DNA of 6,916 nucleotides from Betaproteobacteria bacterium. Lineage in GTDB: Bacteria; Pseudomonadota; Gammaproteobacteria; Burkholderiales; Burkholderiaceae. The notes under the pieces are model-generated. The model did no database searches and had not been told where the DNA came from. It saw only the letters and a list, made by a program, of their open reading frames with translations. Shown here one piece after another: positions 1 to 5,713 of this stretch (position 1 is its first letter; every line of letters begins with the position of its first letter). The DNA is taken from NCBI GenBank assembly GCA_015654605.1, contig JAATGO010000072.1, positions 1 through 6,916 of the forward strand. The letters are read 5' to 3'. Both the position numbers and the translations under genes were made by a program.

Positions 1-1119
1 GCGATGGGAACCAGTGCCTTACTTGCGACGTTGGCGATTACCCTGGGGAAGGTTGTTTCGTTCGTCGCGGTAATGATGATTATTGGCAGGCGTGTGATTC
101 CATGGATTTTAGAAAGAATTGCGGACACTGGATCACGTGAATTATTTCGTCTTGCTGTGTTGGCGATTGCATTGGGATTTGCGCTGGGTGCTGCCTATGT
201 GTTTGGCGTATCGTTTGCACTAGGCGCATTTTTTGCGGGTATGATTTTATCGGAATCCGAATTGAGTCATAGGGCAGCAGAGGAGTCATTGCCACTACGC
301 GATGCATTTGCCGTATTATTTTTTGTTTCAGTCGGTATGTTATTTGACCCATGGGTGTTGATTCAACATCCATTATTGATATTGGGGACGTTGTTAATTA
401 TTGTGGTGGGAAAATCATTAGCAGCATTATTGATCGTGCGCGCTTTTGGTCATCCATTATCAACAGCGCTGACAATATCAGCCAGTTTGGCGCAAATTGG
501 TGAGTTCTCATTTATTCTAGCAACCTTGGGAATTTCTTTAGGACTGTTATCGCCATTGGCACGAGACTTGATTTTGGGAGGAGCGATTCTATCGATTCTG
601 GTTAACCCATTTTTGTTTGGTTTGCTTGATCGCATGAAGCCCTATCTGGAAAAGAGGGAATCTCATCAGCCGGATCATATTCCCGATATATCACCGCAGC
701 TACCATTGGTACTTCATAACCATGTTGTGTTGGTCGGCTATGGACGTGTAGGAAACTTTATCGGCACTTCGCTGAAGGCACAAGGAATACCCTTTGTGGT
801 AATCGAAGATGACAAAGAATTGGTTGAGGATTTACGTGAGCAAGGTATTCATGTTTTGTATGGTAATGCGCTGGAGCAAGATTTATTGCAGGAAGCTAAT
901 ATCAGTGCTGCGCGTTGGTTGCTAGCAGCAATCCCCGAGGCGCTTGAAGTTGGTCAATTGATTGAACATGCGCGTTTGCTTAATCCGGATATTCAAGTGA
1001 TTGCACGAGCACATTCTGATGCTGAAGTTGAGCATCTAGAAAAACATGGCGTAGCCTACACCATTATGGGGGAGAGAGAAATTGCAAAAGGTATGCTAGC
1101 TTGTGTGGAGTATGCATGA
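1..1119 (+). CDS. ybaL: YbaL/KefB-type monovalent cation:proton antiporter (CPA2), 5' end outside the window
   Basis: Inner-membrane antiporter of the CPA2 family, expected to exchange a monovalent cation (probably K+) for protons under nucleotide control. The frame is open from base 1, so the ATG at 4 need not be the start. YbaL proteins are about 560 residues, so roughly 185 are missing. Counting from that ATG, residues 1-210 form hydrophobic helices of the exchanger domain, with the conserved AQIGEFSF segment at 163-170. Residues 239 to the end are a TrkA-N/RCK Rossmann domain with GYGRVG at 245-250 and the acidic end of strand 2 at IEDD (267-270). The C-terminal MGEREIAKGML is a YbaL-type ending, and no KefC-type extension follows. 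The family is clear; YbaL rather than another CPA2 member is a judgement from these motifs. No convincing intrinsic terminator follows the TGA. Confidence 0.9.
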   Translation, partial: AMGTSALLATLAITLGKVVSFVAVMMIIGRRVIPWILERIADTGSRELFRLAVLAIALGFALGAAYVFGVSFALGAFFAGMILSESELSHRAAEESLPLRDAFAVLFFVSVGMLFDPWVLIQHPLLILGTLLIIVVGKSLAALLIVRAFGHPLSTALTISASLAQIGEFSFILATLGISLGLLSPLARDLILGGAILSILVNPFLFGLLDRMKPYLEKRESHQPDHIPDISPQLPLVLHNHVVLVGYGRVGNFIGTSLKAQGIPFVVIEDDKELVEDLREQGIHVLYGNALEQDLLQEANISAARWLLAAIPEALEVGQLIEHARLLNPDIQVIARAHSDAEVEHLEKHGVAYTIMGEREIAKGMLACVEYA

Positions 1120-1197
1120 CATCCTACGACGGTCCCATTGAAATTAATACATTATTTGTAGAAAATGACCTTTATACCGTTGCGAGCATGTTTTTTC

Positions 1198-1226
1198 CAG
1201 ACATGTTAAATTAACATATCTGTAAT
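1198..1226 (+). promoter_or_regulatory. candidate sigma-70 promoter of ribH2 overlapped by a 25-bp palindrome
   Basis: CAGACA (1198-1203, 4 of 6 matches to the -35 consensus) and TGTAAT (1221-1226, 5 of 6 to the -10) are 17 bases apart. This would start transcription near 1233, about 28 bases before the riboswitch. The span 1198-1222 is an inverted repeat centred on A1210: ATGTTAA-A-TTAACAT is perfect, and CAGA/TCTG extends it with one mismatch (C1202/A1218). The dyad fills the spacer between the promoter elements, as an operator would. It is not followed by a T-run on either strand, so it is unlikely to be an intrinsic terminator. The promoter call rests on consensus matching alone. Confidence 0.4.
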
Positions 1227-1260
1227 ACGTGCTTACCTAAGCGCTTGGCTTACAGATAAT

Positions 1261-1415
1261 GTTCTCGGGGCGGGGTGTAATTCCCCACCGGCGGTAATGT
1301 TGCAGTGATATGGCAACGAGCCCGCGAGCGTCAAGTAGTGACAATTGTTGCTTCTTGAGTCAGCAGACTTGGTGAGATCCCAGGGCCGACGGTCATAGTC
1401 CGGATGAAAGAGAAC
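1261..1415 (+). promoter_or_regulatory. FMN riboswitch (RFN element)
   Basis: The aptamer is recognisable end to end. P1 is GTTCTC (1261-1266) pairing with GAGAAC (1410-1415). The first conserved block runs from 1267 (GGGGCGGGGTGTAATTCCCC) into ACCGGCGGTAA, followed by the variable hairpin TTGC...GCAA. AGCCCGCGAGCG (1320-1330) follows, then a variable arm, then GTCAGCAGA, GGTGAGATCCCAGGGCCGACGG and AGTCCGGATGAAAG. These are the invariant segments of the RFN family, which binds flavin mononucleotide and represses riboflavin synthesis or transport genes. It lies directly upstream of a lumazine synthase gene on the same strand, the expected target. Confidence 0.97.
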
Positions 1416-1495
1416 GGGTTTCTTGTGTGGCGCATTCATATTGGTATGTGTCACCATGATGCCCTTGCGCCCTGTTTTTATTTGTCAAACAGGAG
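1410..1495 (+). promoter_or_regulatory. translational expression platform of the FMN riboswitch (anti-sequestor and Shine-Dalgarno sequestor)
   Basis: CCTGTTT (1471-1477) is fully complementary to AAACAGG (1487-1493), with a nine-base loop. The right arm contains the first bases of the ribH2 Shine-Dalgarno AGGAG (1491-1495), so this hairpin hides the ribosome binding site. The alternative partner of the left arm is GAGAACGGG (1410-1418): it pairs with CCTGTTTTT (1471-1479) over nine positions, three of them G-U. Its first six bases are the 3' strand of aptamer stem P1. FMN-bound RNA would form P1 plus the sequestor, switching translation off; without FMN, the P1 strand would invade and free the binding site. 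No T-run follows the sequestor, so control is read as translational. Confidence 0.75.
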
Positions 1496-1506
1496 TCCTG
1501 AACAAA

Positions 1507-2037
1507 ATGTCGCAACAATCTTCTCAATTTTCCTCTTCCTCTTCCTCTTCCTCTTATCCCATTCTTCATCGTGTCGCCTTTATACAATCGTGCTGGCATA
1601 AAGACATAGTTGATCAATGTCGAGAGGCTTTTCAGAGTGAAAGCAGTCGACTCGGTATTCGAGGATCTCAGATCGATTTCTTCGAAGTGCCCGGAGCTTT
1701 TGAAATTCCATTGCATGCAAAATTGTTGGCCAAGACTGGTCAATATAAAGGCATAGTTGCTGCCGGTTTGGTTGTTGATGGTGGTGTTTATCGGCATGAC
1801 TTTGTTGCGCATGCTGTGATTACTGCACTCATGCAGGTGCAGTTGGAAGTCGAGATTCCTGTATTTTCAGCTGTCTTGACTCCGCATCATTTTCATTCGC
1901 ATGAAGACCATCAACAGTTTTTTCATCAACACTTTGTCAAGAAGGGACAAGAGGCTGCACGTGCTTGCGCAGAAACAATGACAAAAATTGAAGCCTTGAT
2001 GTTGCCACATAAAAAGGCAGAACTAAGTGTGGCCTGA
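1507..2037 (+). CDS. ribH2: 6,7-dimethyl-8-ribityllumazine synthase, type II (RibH2)
   Basis: Cytosolic enzyme of riboflavin synthesis. It condenses 5-amino-6-ribitylamino-uracil with 3,4-dihydroxy-2-butanone 4-phosphate to give the lumazine precursor of riboflavin. The start at 1507 has AGGAG 11 bases upstream and gives 176 residues; the in-frame ATG at 1423 lies beside the aptamer and has no binding site. Family motifs in order: VAFIQSCWHKDIV, FEVPGAFEIPLHAK, GLVVDGGVYRHDFVA, and VFSAVLTPHHFHSHEDHQQFF with GQEAARA near the end. The VVDGGVYRHDFVA and LTPHHFH blocks mark the decameric type II enzymes known from Brucella and Mesorhizobium, not the icosahedral RibH1 type. In those genera too, RibH2 genes are under FMN riboswitches. 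The N-terminus is unusual: eight serines in a row (residues 9-16) from four copies of TCCTCT. No other rib gene is in the window. Confidence 0.95.
   Translation: MSQQSSQFSSSSSSSSYPILHRVAFIQSCWHKDIVDQCREAFQSESSRLGIRGSQIDFFEVPGAFEIPLHAKLLAKTGQYKGIVAAGLVVDGGVYRHDFVAHAVITALMQVQLEVEIPVFSAVLTPHHFHSHEDHQQFFHQHFVKKGQEAARACAETMTKIEALMLPHKKAELSVA
1531..1554 (+). repeat. hexanucleotide repeat (TCCTCT)x4 encoding poly-serine in ribH2
   Basis: Four perfect tandem copies of TCCTCT begin 24 bases into ribH2 and encode eight serines. The unit is a multiple of three, so copy-number slippage would lengthen or shorten the N-terminal tail without breaking the frame. It precedes the conserved core, which starts at about YPILHRVAFIQ. 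Confidence 0.9.
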
Positions 2038-2080
2038 CAGGTATAGAAGATGATGAAAATGAGATTGCATGGTTGAATGG

Positions 2081-2137
2081 TAGCGGGATGGCAACGATGG
2101 TATTTTCAGTTCACATCGTCTGTGACTCATTCCGCTA
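2081..2137. other. long nested inverted repeat downstream of ribH2
   Basis: TAGCGGGAT (2081-2089) pairs with ATTCCGCTA (2129-2137) over nine positions with one G-U. Inside it ACGATG (2094-2099) pairs perfectly with CATCGT (2114-2119). It lies 43 bases after the ribH2 stop, where a 3' end structure could sit, but the bases after it (GAATAAAATTTC) are not a proper T-run. It may stabilise the mRNA 3' end or be a degraded terminator. Confidence 0.35.
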
Positions 2138-2191
2138 GAATAAAATTTCTGACGGTTGGCGTAGAATTTTCAGAGTAAAGGGGGCTTTGCC

Positions 2192-2338
2192 ATGAGTTCT
2201 CATACTTACCTCGTGAAGGGATCCTCGCGAGGCATTGATTACGCAATCAGCACTTGGGGCGCAGTGATTAAGCGTACAACTGTTGAATTGACTACGCACA
2301 ACTGTTCATTTTATTCATTGATATTGGAAAATGCTTAG
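2192..2338 (+). CDS. small hypothetical protein, 48 residues (doubtful)
   Basis: ATG at 2192 is preceded by a purine-rich AAAGGGGG (2177-2184) at a usable distance, and the frame closes at TAG 2336-2338. The product begins MSSHTYLVKGSSRGIDYAIS. I do not recognise it as a family. The stretch YLVKGSSRGIDYAI resembles the nucleotide-binding start of short-chain dehydrogenases (TGSSRGIGxAI), but with Lys and Asp at two motif positions. After about 30 residues nothing of that fold follows. It may be a relic of such a gene, a real small protein, or chance. Codon use does not decide it. Confidence 0.3.
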   Translation: MSSHTYLVKGSSRGIDYAISTWGAVIKRTTVELTTHNCSFYSLILENA

Positions 2339-2389
2339 CAAAAATAAACCAATTCCTGTTGTTCATTGATATCCTGACAAGGATAAAAA

Positions 2390-2418
2390 TTGCTATTTTG
2401 CACATTTTTTCGTATCCT
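2390..2418 (+). promoter_or_regulatory. candidate promoter of the Pro/Tyr-rich protein gene
   Basis: TTGCTA (2390-2395) and TATCCT (2413-2418) are 17 bases apart, each with four of six consensus matches, in AT-rich DNA about 110 bases before the start codon. Just upstream TATCCT (2370-2375) and AGGATA (2380-2385) form an inverted repeat around GACA. This is consensus matching only; the leader would be long. Confidence 0.3.
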
Positions 2419-2525
2419 GTTACAAAAATTACCCCTTTATGCTGGTCATAAAATGGGAATAGGATTTTAATAAGTCCGTGAATCAGATATTTGATGTGTA
2501 TTTTTGACAAGAAGCAGGAGAAAAA

Positions 2526-2858
2526 ATGAAAACAAAATTCCTTGTGACTCTAGGGGCAATTTTGGTAATGACAGCTAGTGCGCCTGCGATGGCTGCACAT
2601 GTGGATATTGGGGTCAATATTGGTGTCCCTATGTATGCACCACCACCAGTCTATGTTCGGCCAGCGCCAGTGTATGTTCCTGCTCCAGTGTATGCAGTCC
2701 CGCCGCCAGTCTATGTAAGGCCAGCGCCAGTGTATGTTGGACCAGGTCCCGTATACAATGGCTATCGCCCATATCATCACCCTTATCCGTCTTATCGTCC
2801 CTATTATCGTCCTTATCCTCGCCCTCATCATTACACGCCTTATGGCTATCGCCGCTAA
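2526..2858 (+). CDS. secreted proline/tyrosine-rich repeat protein
   Basis: The start ATG has AGGAG five bases upstream. The 110-residue product has a clean Sec signal peptide: MKTK, a hydrophobic core at residues 5-17, and a likely cut after APAMA (residue 23). The mature part is low complexity. Up to about residue 78 it repeats PVYV with RPAP, PAP or PPP spacers; the C-terminal third is Tyr/Pro/His/Arg-rich (YRPYHHPYPSYRPYY). It has no cysteine and no enzyme motif. Small exported proteins of this composition are common in proteobacteria and mostly uncharacterised, so I assign no function; an extracytoplasmic structural or surface role is a guess. It converges on the DUF2242 lipoprotein gene, with 38 bases between the stop codons. 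Confidence 0.8.
   Translation: MKTKFLVTLGAILVMTASAPAMAAHVDIGVNIGVPMYAPPPVYVRPAPVYVPAPVYAVPPPVYVRPAPVYVGPGPVYNGYRPYHHPYPSYRPYYRPYPRPHHYTPYGYRR
2645..2738 (+). repeat. 60-bp period direct repeat inside the Pro/Tyr-rich gene
   Basis: Bases 2645-2678 and 2705-2738 match at 32 of 34 positions, differing only where TC is replaced by AA. Both copies encode PVYVRPAPVYV. A match this close at DNA level suggests a recent in-frame duplication of a 60-base unit. Confidence 0.75.
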
Positions 2859-2896
2859 ATAGAAGATGAACTCCCTGGAGGAGTGCATGCTTGGGA

Positions 2897-3469
2897 CTAG
2901 GGGGTGGGGCTTGCTACCGAAGGTTTTTTGATTGCCCCATCTGCCGCGAGATACCGTTCTAGTGCGCCAAAGAATCGGTCATAAAATTGGGATGAGTGTA
3001 TCGTTTCGCTAGCGACTTTGACTAGAGCGTCATCGCTGGAGCCGAAGGGCATAGACACTGATCCAAGCACACCAACACCAAGGCTGGCCGAATTGTTAGT
3101 TTTCTTCAGCGCATAACTGTCCTGAGTGGCACTGACAAAAGCAGTTGCGTTACTTTGGCCGTTAGCAGCACAGACAACGTGAAATGAAATCTCTATGTGC
3201 TGGCCAGTATCTGTCTGAAAACTTTTCGTACCATCAACAGAGTTTTGTTGTGTTCGACCAATGATATAGCCTTGGCTTAGTAAGGCTCTTCGACCTGCTT
3301 CACAGGTAGCTGTGTCTGTGCTTGCAAAATTACGTGTATAGGTATCGTTTTCGCTGAACTCTTCCTGGTGATACGGTGGCGGTTGTACAGTAGTGGTACA
3401 GCTGCTGAGTATCAGGATAGCAAACACTCTCGACAATAAACCAGGAAAACAGTTGGTATAGCGGGACAT
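2897..3469 (-). CDS. DUF2242 family lipoprotein
   Basis: Predicted cell-envelope lipoprotein of unknown function. The frame opens at 3523, but its first 18 residues (MLYFVIVIVIVY) come from an AT-rich leader; starting at MSRY (3467-3469) gives a normal lipoprotein signal. Basic residues, then VFAILILSSC, end in the lipobox LSSC with the modified Cys at residue 24. Thr at +2 does not suggest inner-membrane retention, so outer-membrane anchoring is likely. Core segments typical of DUF2242 are TCEAGRRALLSQGYI, VDGTKSFQ, IEISFHVVCA, and the highly conserved QDSYALKKTNNSASLGVGVLGSVSMPFGSSDDALVKVASETI, ending FYDRFFGALERYL. At 190 residues it seems full length. The family is found mainly in Betaproteobacteria, which is one basis for the taxon guess. 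The Shine-Dalgarno is weak (AGAAAG). Confidence 0.88.
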   Translation of the reverse strand: MSRYTNCFPGLLSRVFAILILSSCTTTVQPPPYHQEEFSENDTYTRNFASTDTATCEAGRRALLSQGYIIGRTQQNSVDGTKSFQTDTGQHIEISFHVVCAANGQSNATAFVSATQDSYALKKTNNSASLGVGVLGSVSMPFGSSDDALVKVASETIHSSQFYDRFFGALERYLAADGAIKKPSVASPTP

Positions 3470-3523
3470 GTTGATACTTTCTGGATGATAGACAATTACA
3501 ATTACAATAACAAAATATAACAC

Positions 3524-3862
3524 TAAGTATAACCAAGCTTGCTCATATGATTATAAAGTGATTGTAAATAATCACGGCGACAGGATGGATGATGAGCATG
3601 AATATCGATGATATCGCCTGTCACTTACCAATATGGGCATACAGACATTTCAGAGTGTTGAGAGATATTTTCTTGGTAGAAAAATTTTCATCTATGCTTA
3701 TTTTCAGGATATCGTTTTCAGAGAAACCTATAAAAATAGAATTTGTTTGTGGTGGGACTAACCGAAATTCAAGCAATGAGTAGTGTTGCTCAATATATGC
3801 GGTATGACGGAAAAATTTTATGCGTAATTCAATTATTTGCTGATTGAATGCGCAGTCACTGC
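3524..3862. other. AT-rich intergenic region without a supported gene
   Basis: This stretch separates the divergent DUF2242 gene from the tRNA promoter. It holds a perfect TATAAT on the minus strand (3550-3555) that could serve the DUF2242 gene but lacks a good -35, and just left of it a CAATTA microsatellite at 3493-3510. A 64-codon frame starting at 3589 has no homology I recognise and a poor start context. GACAGG (3579-3584) with CCTGTC nearby is a short inverted repeat. I see nothing else. Confidence 0.5.
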
Positions 3863-3871
3863 TATAATGCG
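3863..3871 (+). promoter_or_regulatory. stable-RNA type -10 element of the tRNA-Leu locus
   Basis: A perfect TATAAT (3863-3868) is followed by GCG, the GC-rich discriminator typical of tRNA and rRNA promoters under stringent control. Transcription would start near 3875, about 40 bases before the tRNA-Leu fragment. No good -35 lies 16-18 bases upstream; TTGCTG at 3837-3842 is 20 bases away. I find no equally good promoter directly before the complete tRNA gene at 4152, so this one probably drives the whole locus. Confidence 0.6.
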
Positions 3872-3915
3872 TTCCTTTTTCGGGACTCTTTATTCCCAAG
3901 ATCGTAGCAACCATA

Positions 3916-3956
3916 GCCTGAGTGGTGAAATTGGTAGACACAGCGGACTTAAAATC
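3916..3956 (+). pseudogene. 5' fragment of a tRNA-Leu(UAA) gene
   Basis: The bases give an acceptor 5' strand GCCTGAG, a D arm GTG...CAC, an anticodon 5' strand GCGGA and an uninterrupted loop CTTAAAA. The first 35 bases match the complete tRNA-Leu at 4152 at 31 positions. After AAAATC the tRNA sequence ends: there is no TCCGC to close the anticodon stem, no variable or T arm, and no CTCAGGC acceptor partner anywhere downstream. It is therefore a broken tRNA, not an intron-containing one with a hidden 3' exon. It sits behind the strong promoter at 3863, so it is probably what remains of the host's original gene. Confidence 0.85.
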
Positions 3957-4036
3957 TCCTTTGTCAAGTCTTTTTCTCATCGGGGGATGTAAGCGCAGAG
4001 CTTGAAATGGCGCGGGTTTCCCTGGCTTTAGTGCAA

Positions 4037-4148
4037 ATGGCACCAACAGCCCTCTGGCTGCTAGGTGTCATGTAGGAACCAGTAGAGAAGTACAGTTGAA
4101 ACAAGCCTAGCGTAGCTAGGCGAAACATTGGTTCGGCAACGAACCAGT
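4037..4148 (+). other. highly structured non-coding spacer of unknown identity
   Basis: Three strong hairpins lie between the tRNA fragment and the complete tRNA. ATGGCACC (4037-4044) pairs with GGTGTCAT (4064-4071), enclosing CAGCC-CTCT-GGCTG. GCCTAGC-GTA-GCTAGGC spans 4105-4121. ATTGGTTCG-GCAA-CGAACCAGT spans 4127-4148 and has a GNRA tetraloop. GAACCAGT occurs at 4076-4083 and again at 4141-4148, so TGGTTC (4129-4134) has two possible partners. No coding frame fits. I do not recognise an RNA family. Candidates are a transposon end with subterminal hairpins, a piece of a catalytic or guide RNA, or an unknown structured RNA. The density of perfect stems argues against random DNA. Confidence 0.55.
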
Positions 4149-4151
4149 CTA

Positions 4152-4472
4152 GCCCGAGTGGTGAAATCGGTAGACACAAGGGACTTAAAGCAATTTGAGC
4201 CCTCCAGGGGAAACCCCGGAGGTGAAGCCCGTCAAATTCGGCGAACGCCCTGGATGCTGCAAGCATCCGAGCCAACACCGAGCCAAGCCTCGATCCGAAA
4301 GGTTCGATGGAAGGTGTAGAGAGCAGACGGCGGGCACCTACGGTCGCAAGACTATGGTGAAGGCGTGCTCCAGACCACGAACAGCGTTTACGCTGGCGGC
4401 GAAAGTCGAAGTGGTAAGAAAATCCCTCGACTAGAAATGGTCGTGCCGGTTCGATTCCGGCCTCGGGCACCA
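4152..4472 (+). tRNA. tRNA-Leu(UAA) gene interrupted by a group I intron
   Basis: Exon 1 is 4152-4186 and exon 2 is 4419-4472. Joined, they give 89 bases including an encoded CCA. Acceptor GCCCGAG pairs perfectly with CTCGGGC (4462-4468), with discriminator A4469. The D stem is GTG/CAC and the anticodon stem AGGGA/TCCCT. The loop becomes C-U-UAA-A-A only after removal of the intron, giving anticodon UAA. The long variable arm CGACTA-GAAA-TGGTCG is the class II arm of leucine tRNAs, and the T arm is GCCGG-TTCGATT-CCGGC. All stems are intact, so the spliced product should work. An IS3 element begins four bases after the CCA, probably displacing the original 3' flank. Confidence 0.96.
4187..4418 (+). 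ncRNA. self-splicing group I intron (IC3-like) in tRNA-Leu(UAA), without ORF
   Basis: The intron lies between U34 and A35, the site of the cyanobacterial and plastid tRNA-Leu introns. It follows a U and ends in G (4418). P1: exon CUU plus AAA pairs with UUUGAG (4194-4199) across a GCAA loop, with the required U-G pair at 4186/4197. P2: CCTCC (4201-4205)/GGAGG (4218-4222). P3: GCCCGTC (4227-4233) with GAC (4326-4328) and GGGC (4332-4335). P4: TCGG (4238-4241)/CCGA (4278-4281). P5 extension: 4252-4268. P6: capped by GAAA (4297-4300). P7: GAGCA (4321-4325)/TGCTC (4366-4370). P8: CACC/GGTG with a GCAA loop. P9: CAGCG-TTTA-CGCTG. The P7 bases differ from those I recall for the Azoarcus tRNA-Ile intron (GACUA/UAGUC), but pairing is kept. 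At 232 bases it is too small for a homing endonuclease. Confidence 0.95.
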
Positions 4473-4484
4473 ATTCTGTAGTGG

Positions 4485-5517
<1,033 letters not shown>

Positions 5518-5522
<5 letters not shown>

Positions 5523-5682
5523 CGATGGCGGCTTCGCGCTGGTCGCCGGAGTCGGGCGACAGGAACGAGGCCAGCGCGGCGGCGATGATGGAGGACTTAG
5601 ACAAGCCCTTCATGGTCGCCAGCTCGTCGAGCCGCTTGGCGTGCTCGTGTTCGATGAAAAGGTTCAGGCGTGTGCGACTCAT
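5518..5682 (-). pseudogene. CopG-like ribbon-helix-helix protein of a Tn4371-type element, 3'-truncated
   Basis: ATG at 5680-5682 opens a frame of 54 codons: [32 protein letters not shown], then [21 protein letters not shown]. The first strand (RTRLNLFI) and two helices are a ribbon-helix-helix DNA-binding fold. As I recall, the intact protein in Tn4371-family conjugative elements is about three times longer and lies between traG and trbB, the position found here (31 bases after the traG stop). The coding sequence stops at the IS junction: ATC GGG is followed by TAA, made from the first IS bases. GGGATATCCC (5684-5693) is a perfect palindrome just before the start, a possible operator for the protein or for the downstream trb genes. 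Whether the short product is stable is unknown. Confidence 0.82.
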
Positions 5683-5713
5683 AGGGATATCCCGTCATCA
5701 GGGTCAAGTGCGG

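Noticed and set aside
1404..1601. Plus-strand frame starting inside the riboswitch
   Set aside because: It overlaps the aptamer and ribH2 in another frame and has no ribosome binding site.
2870..2884. ACTCC/GGAGT hairpin between the convergent genes, as a shared terminator
   Set aside because: Five pairs only and no T-run on either side.
3493..3516. CAATTA tandem units as a CRISPR or iteron array
   Set aside because: Three short imperfect hexamers without spacers; a small microsatellite in the leader of the DUF2242 gene.
3589..3783. Plus-strand frame of 64 codons
   Set aside because: No recognisable homology, poor start context with clustered ATGs, and AT-rich composition like the surrounding intergenic DNA.
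3946..3975. GACTT/AAGTC stem followed by five Ts after the tRNA fragment, as an intrinsic terminator
   Set aside because: Only five pairs, AT-rich, with a 15-base loop; too weak to call, and GACTT is part of the tRNA anticodon arm.
3621..4046. Minus-strand frame of 141 codons
   Set aside because: It crosses the tRNA fragment and its promoter in antisense, shows no family resemblance, and has no ribosome binding site.
3957..4151. Second group I intron belonging to the tRNA-Leu fragment
   Set aside because: No P1 with a U-G pair fits directly after CTT, no P7 or guanosine-site segment was found, and there is no matching 3' exon.
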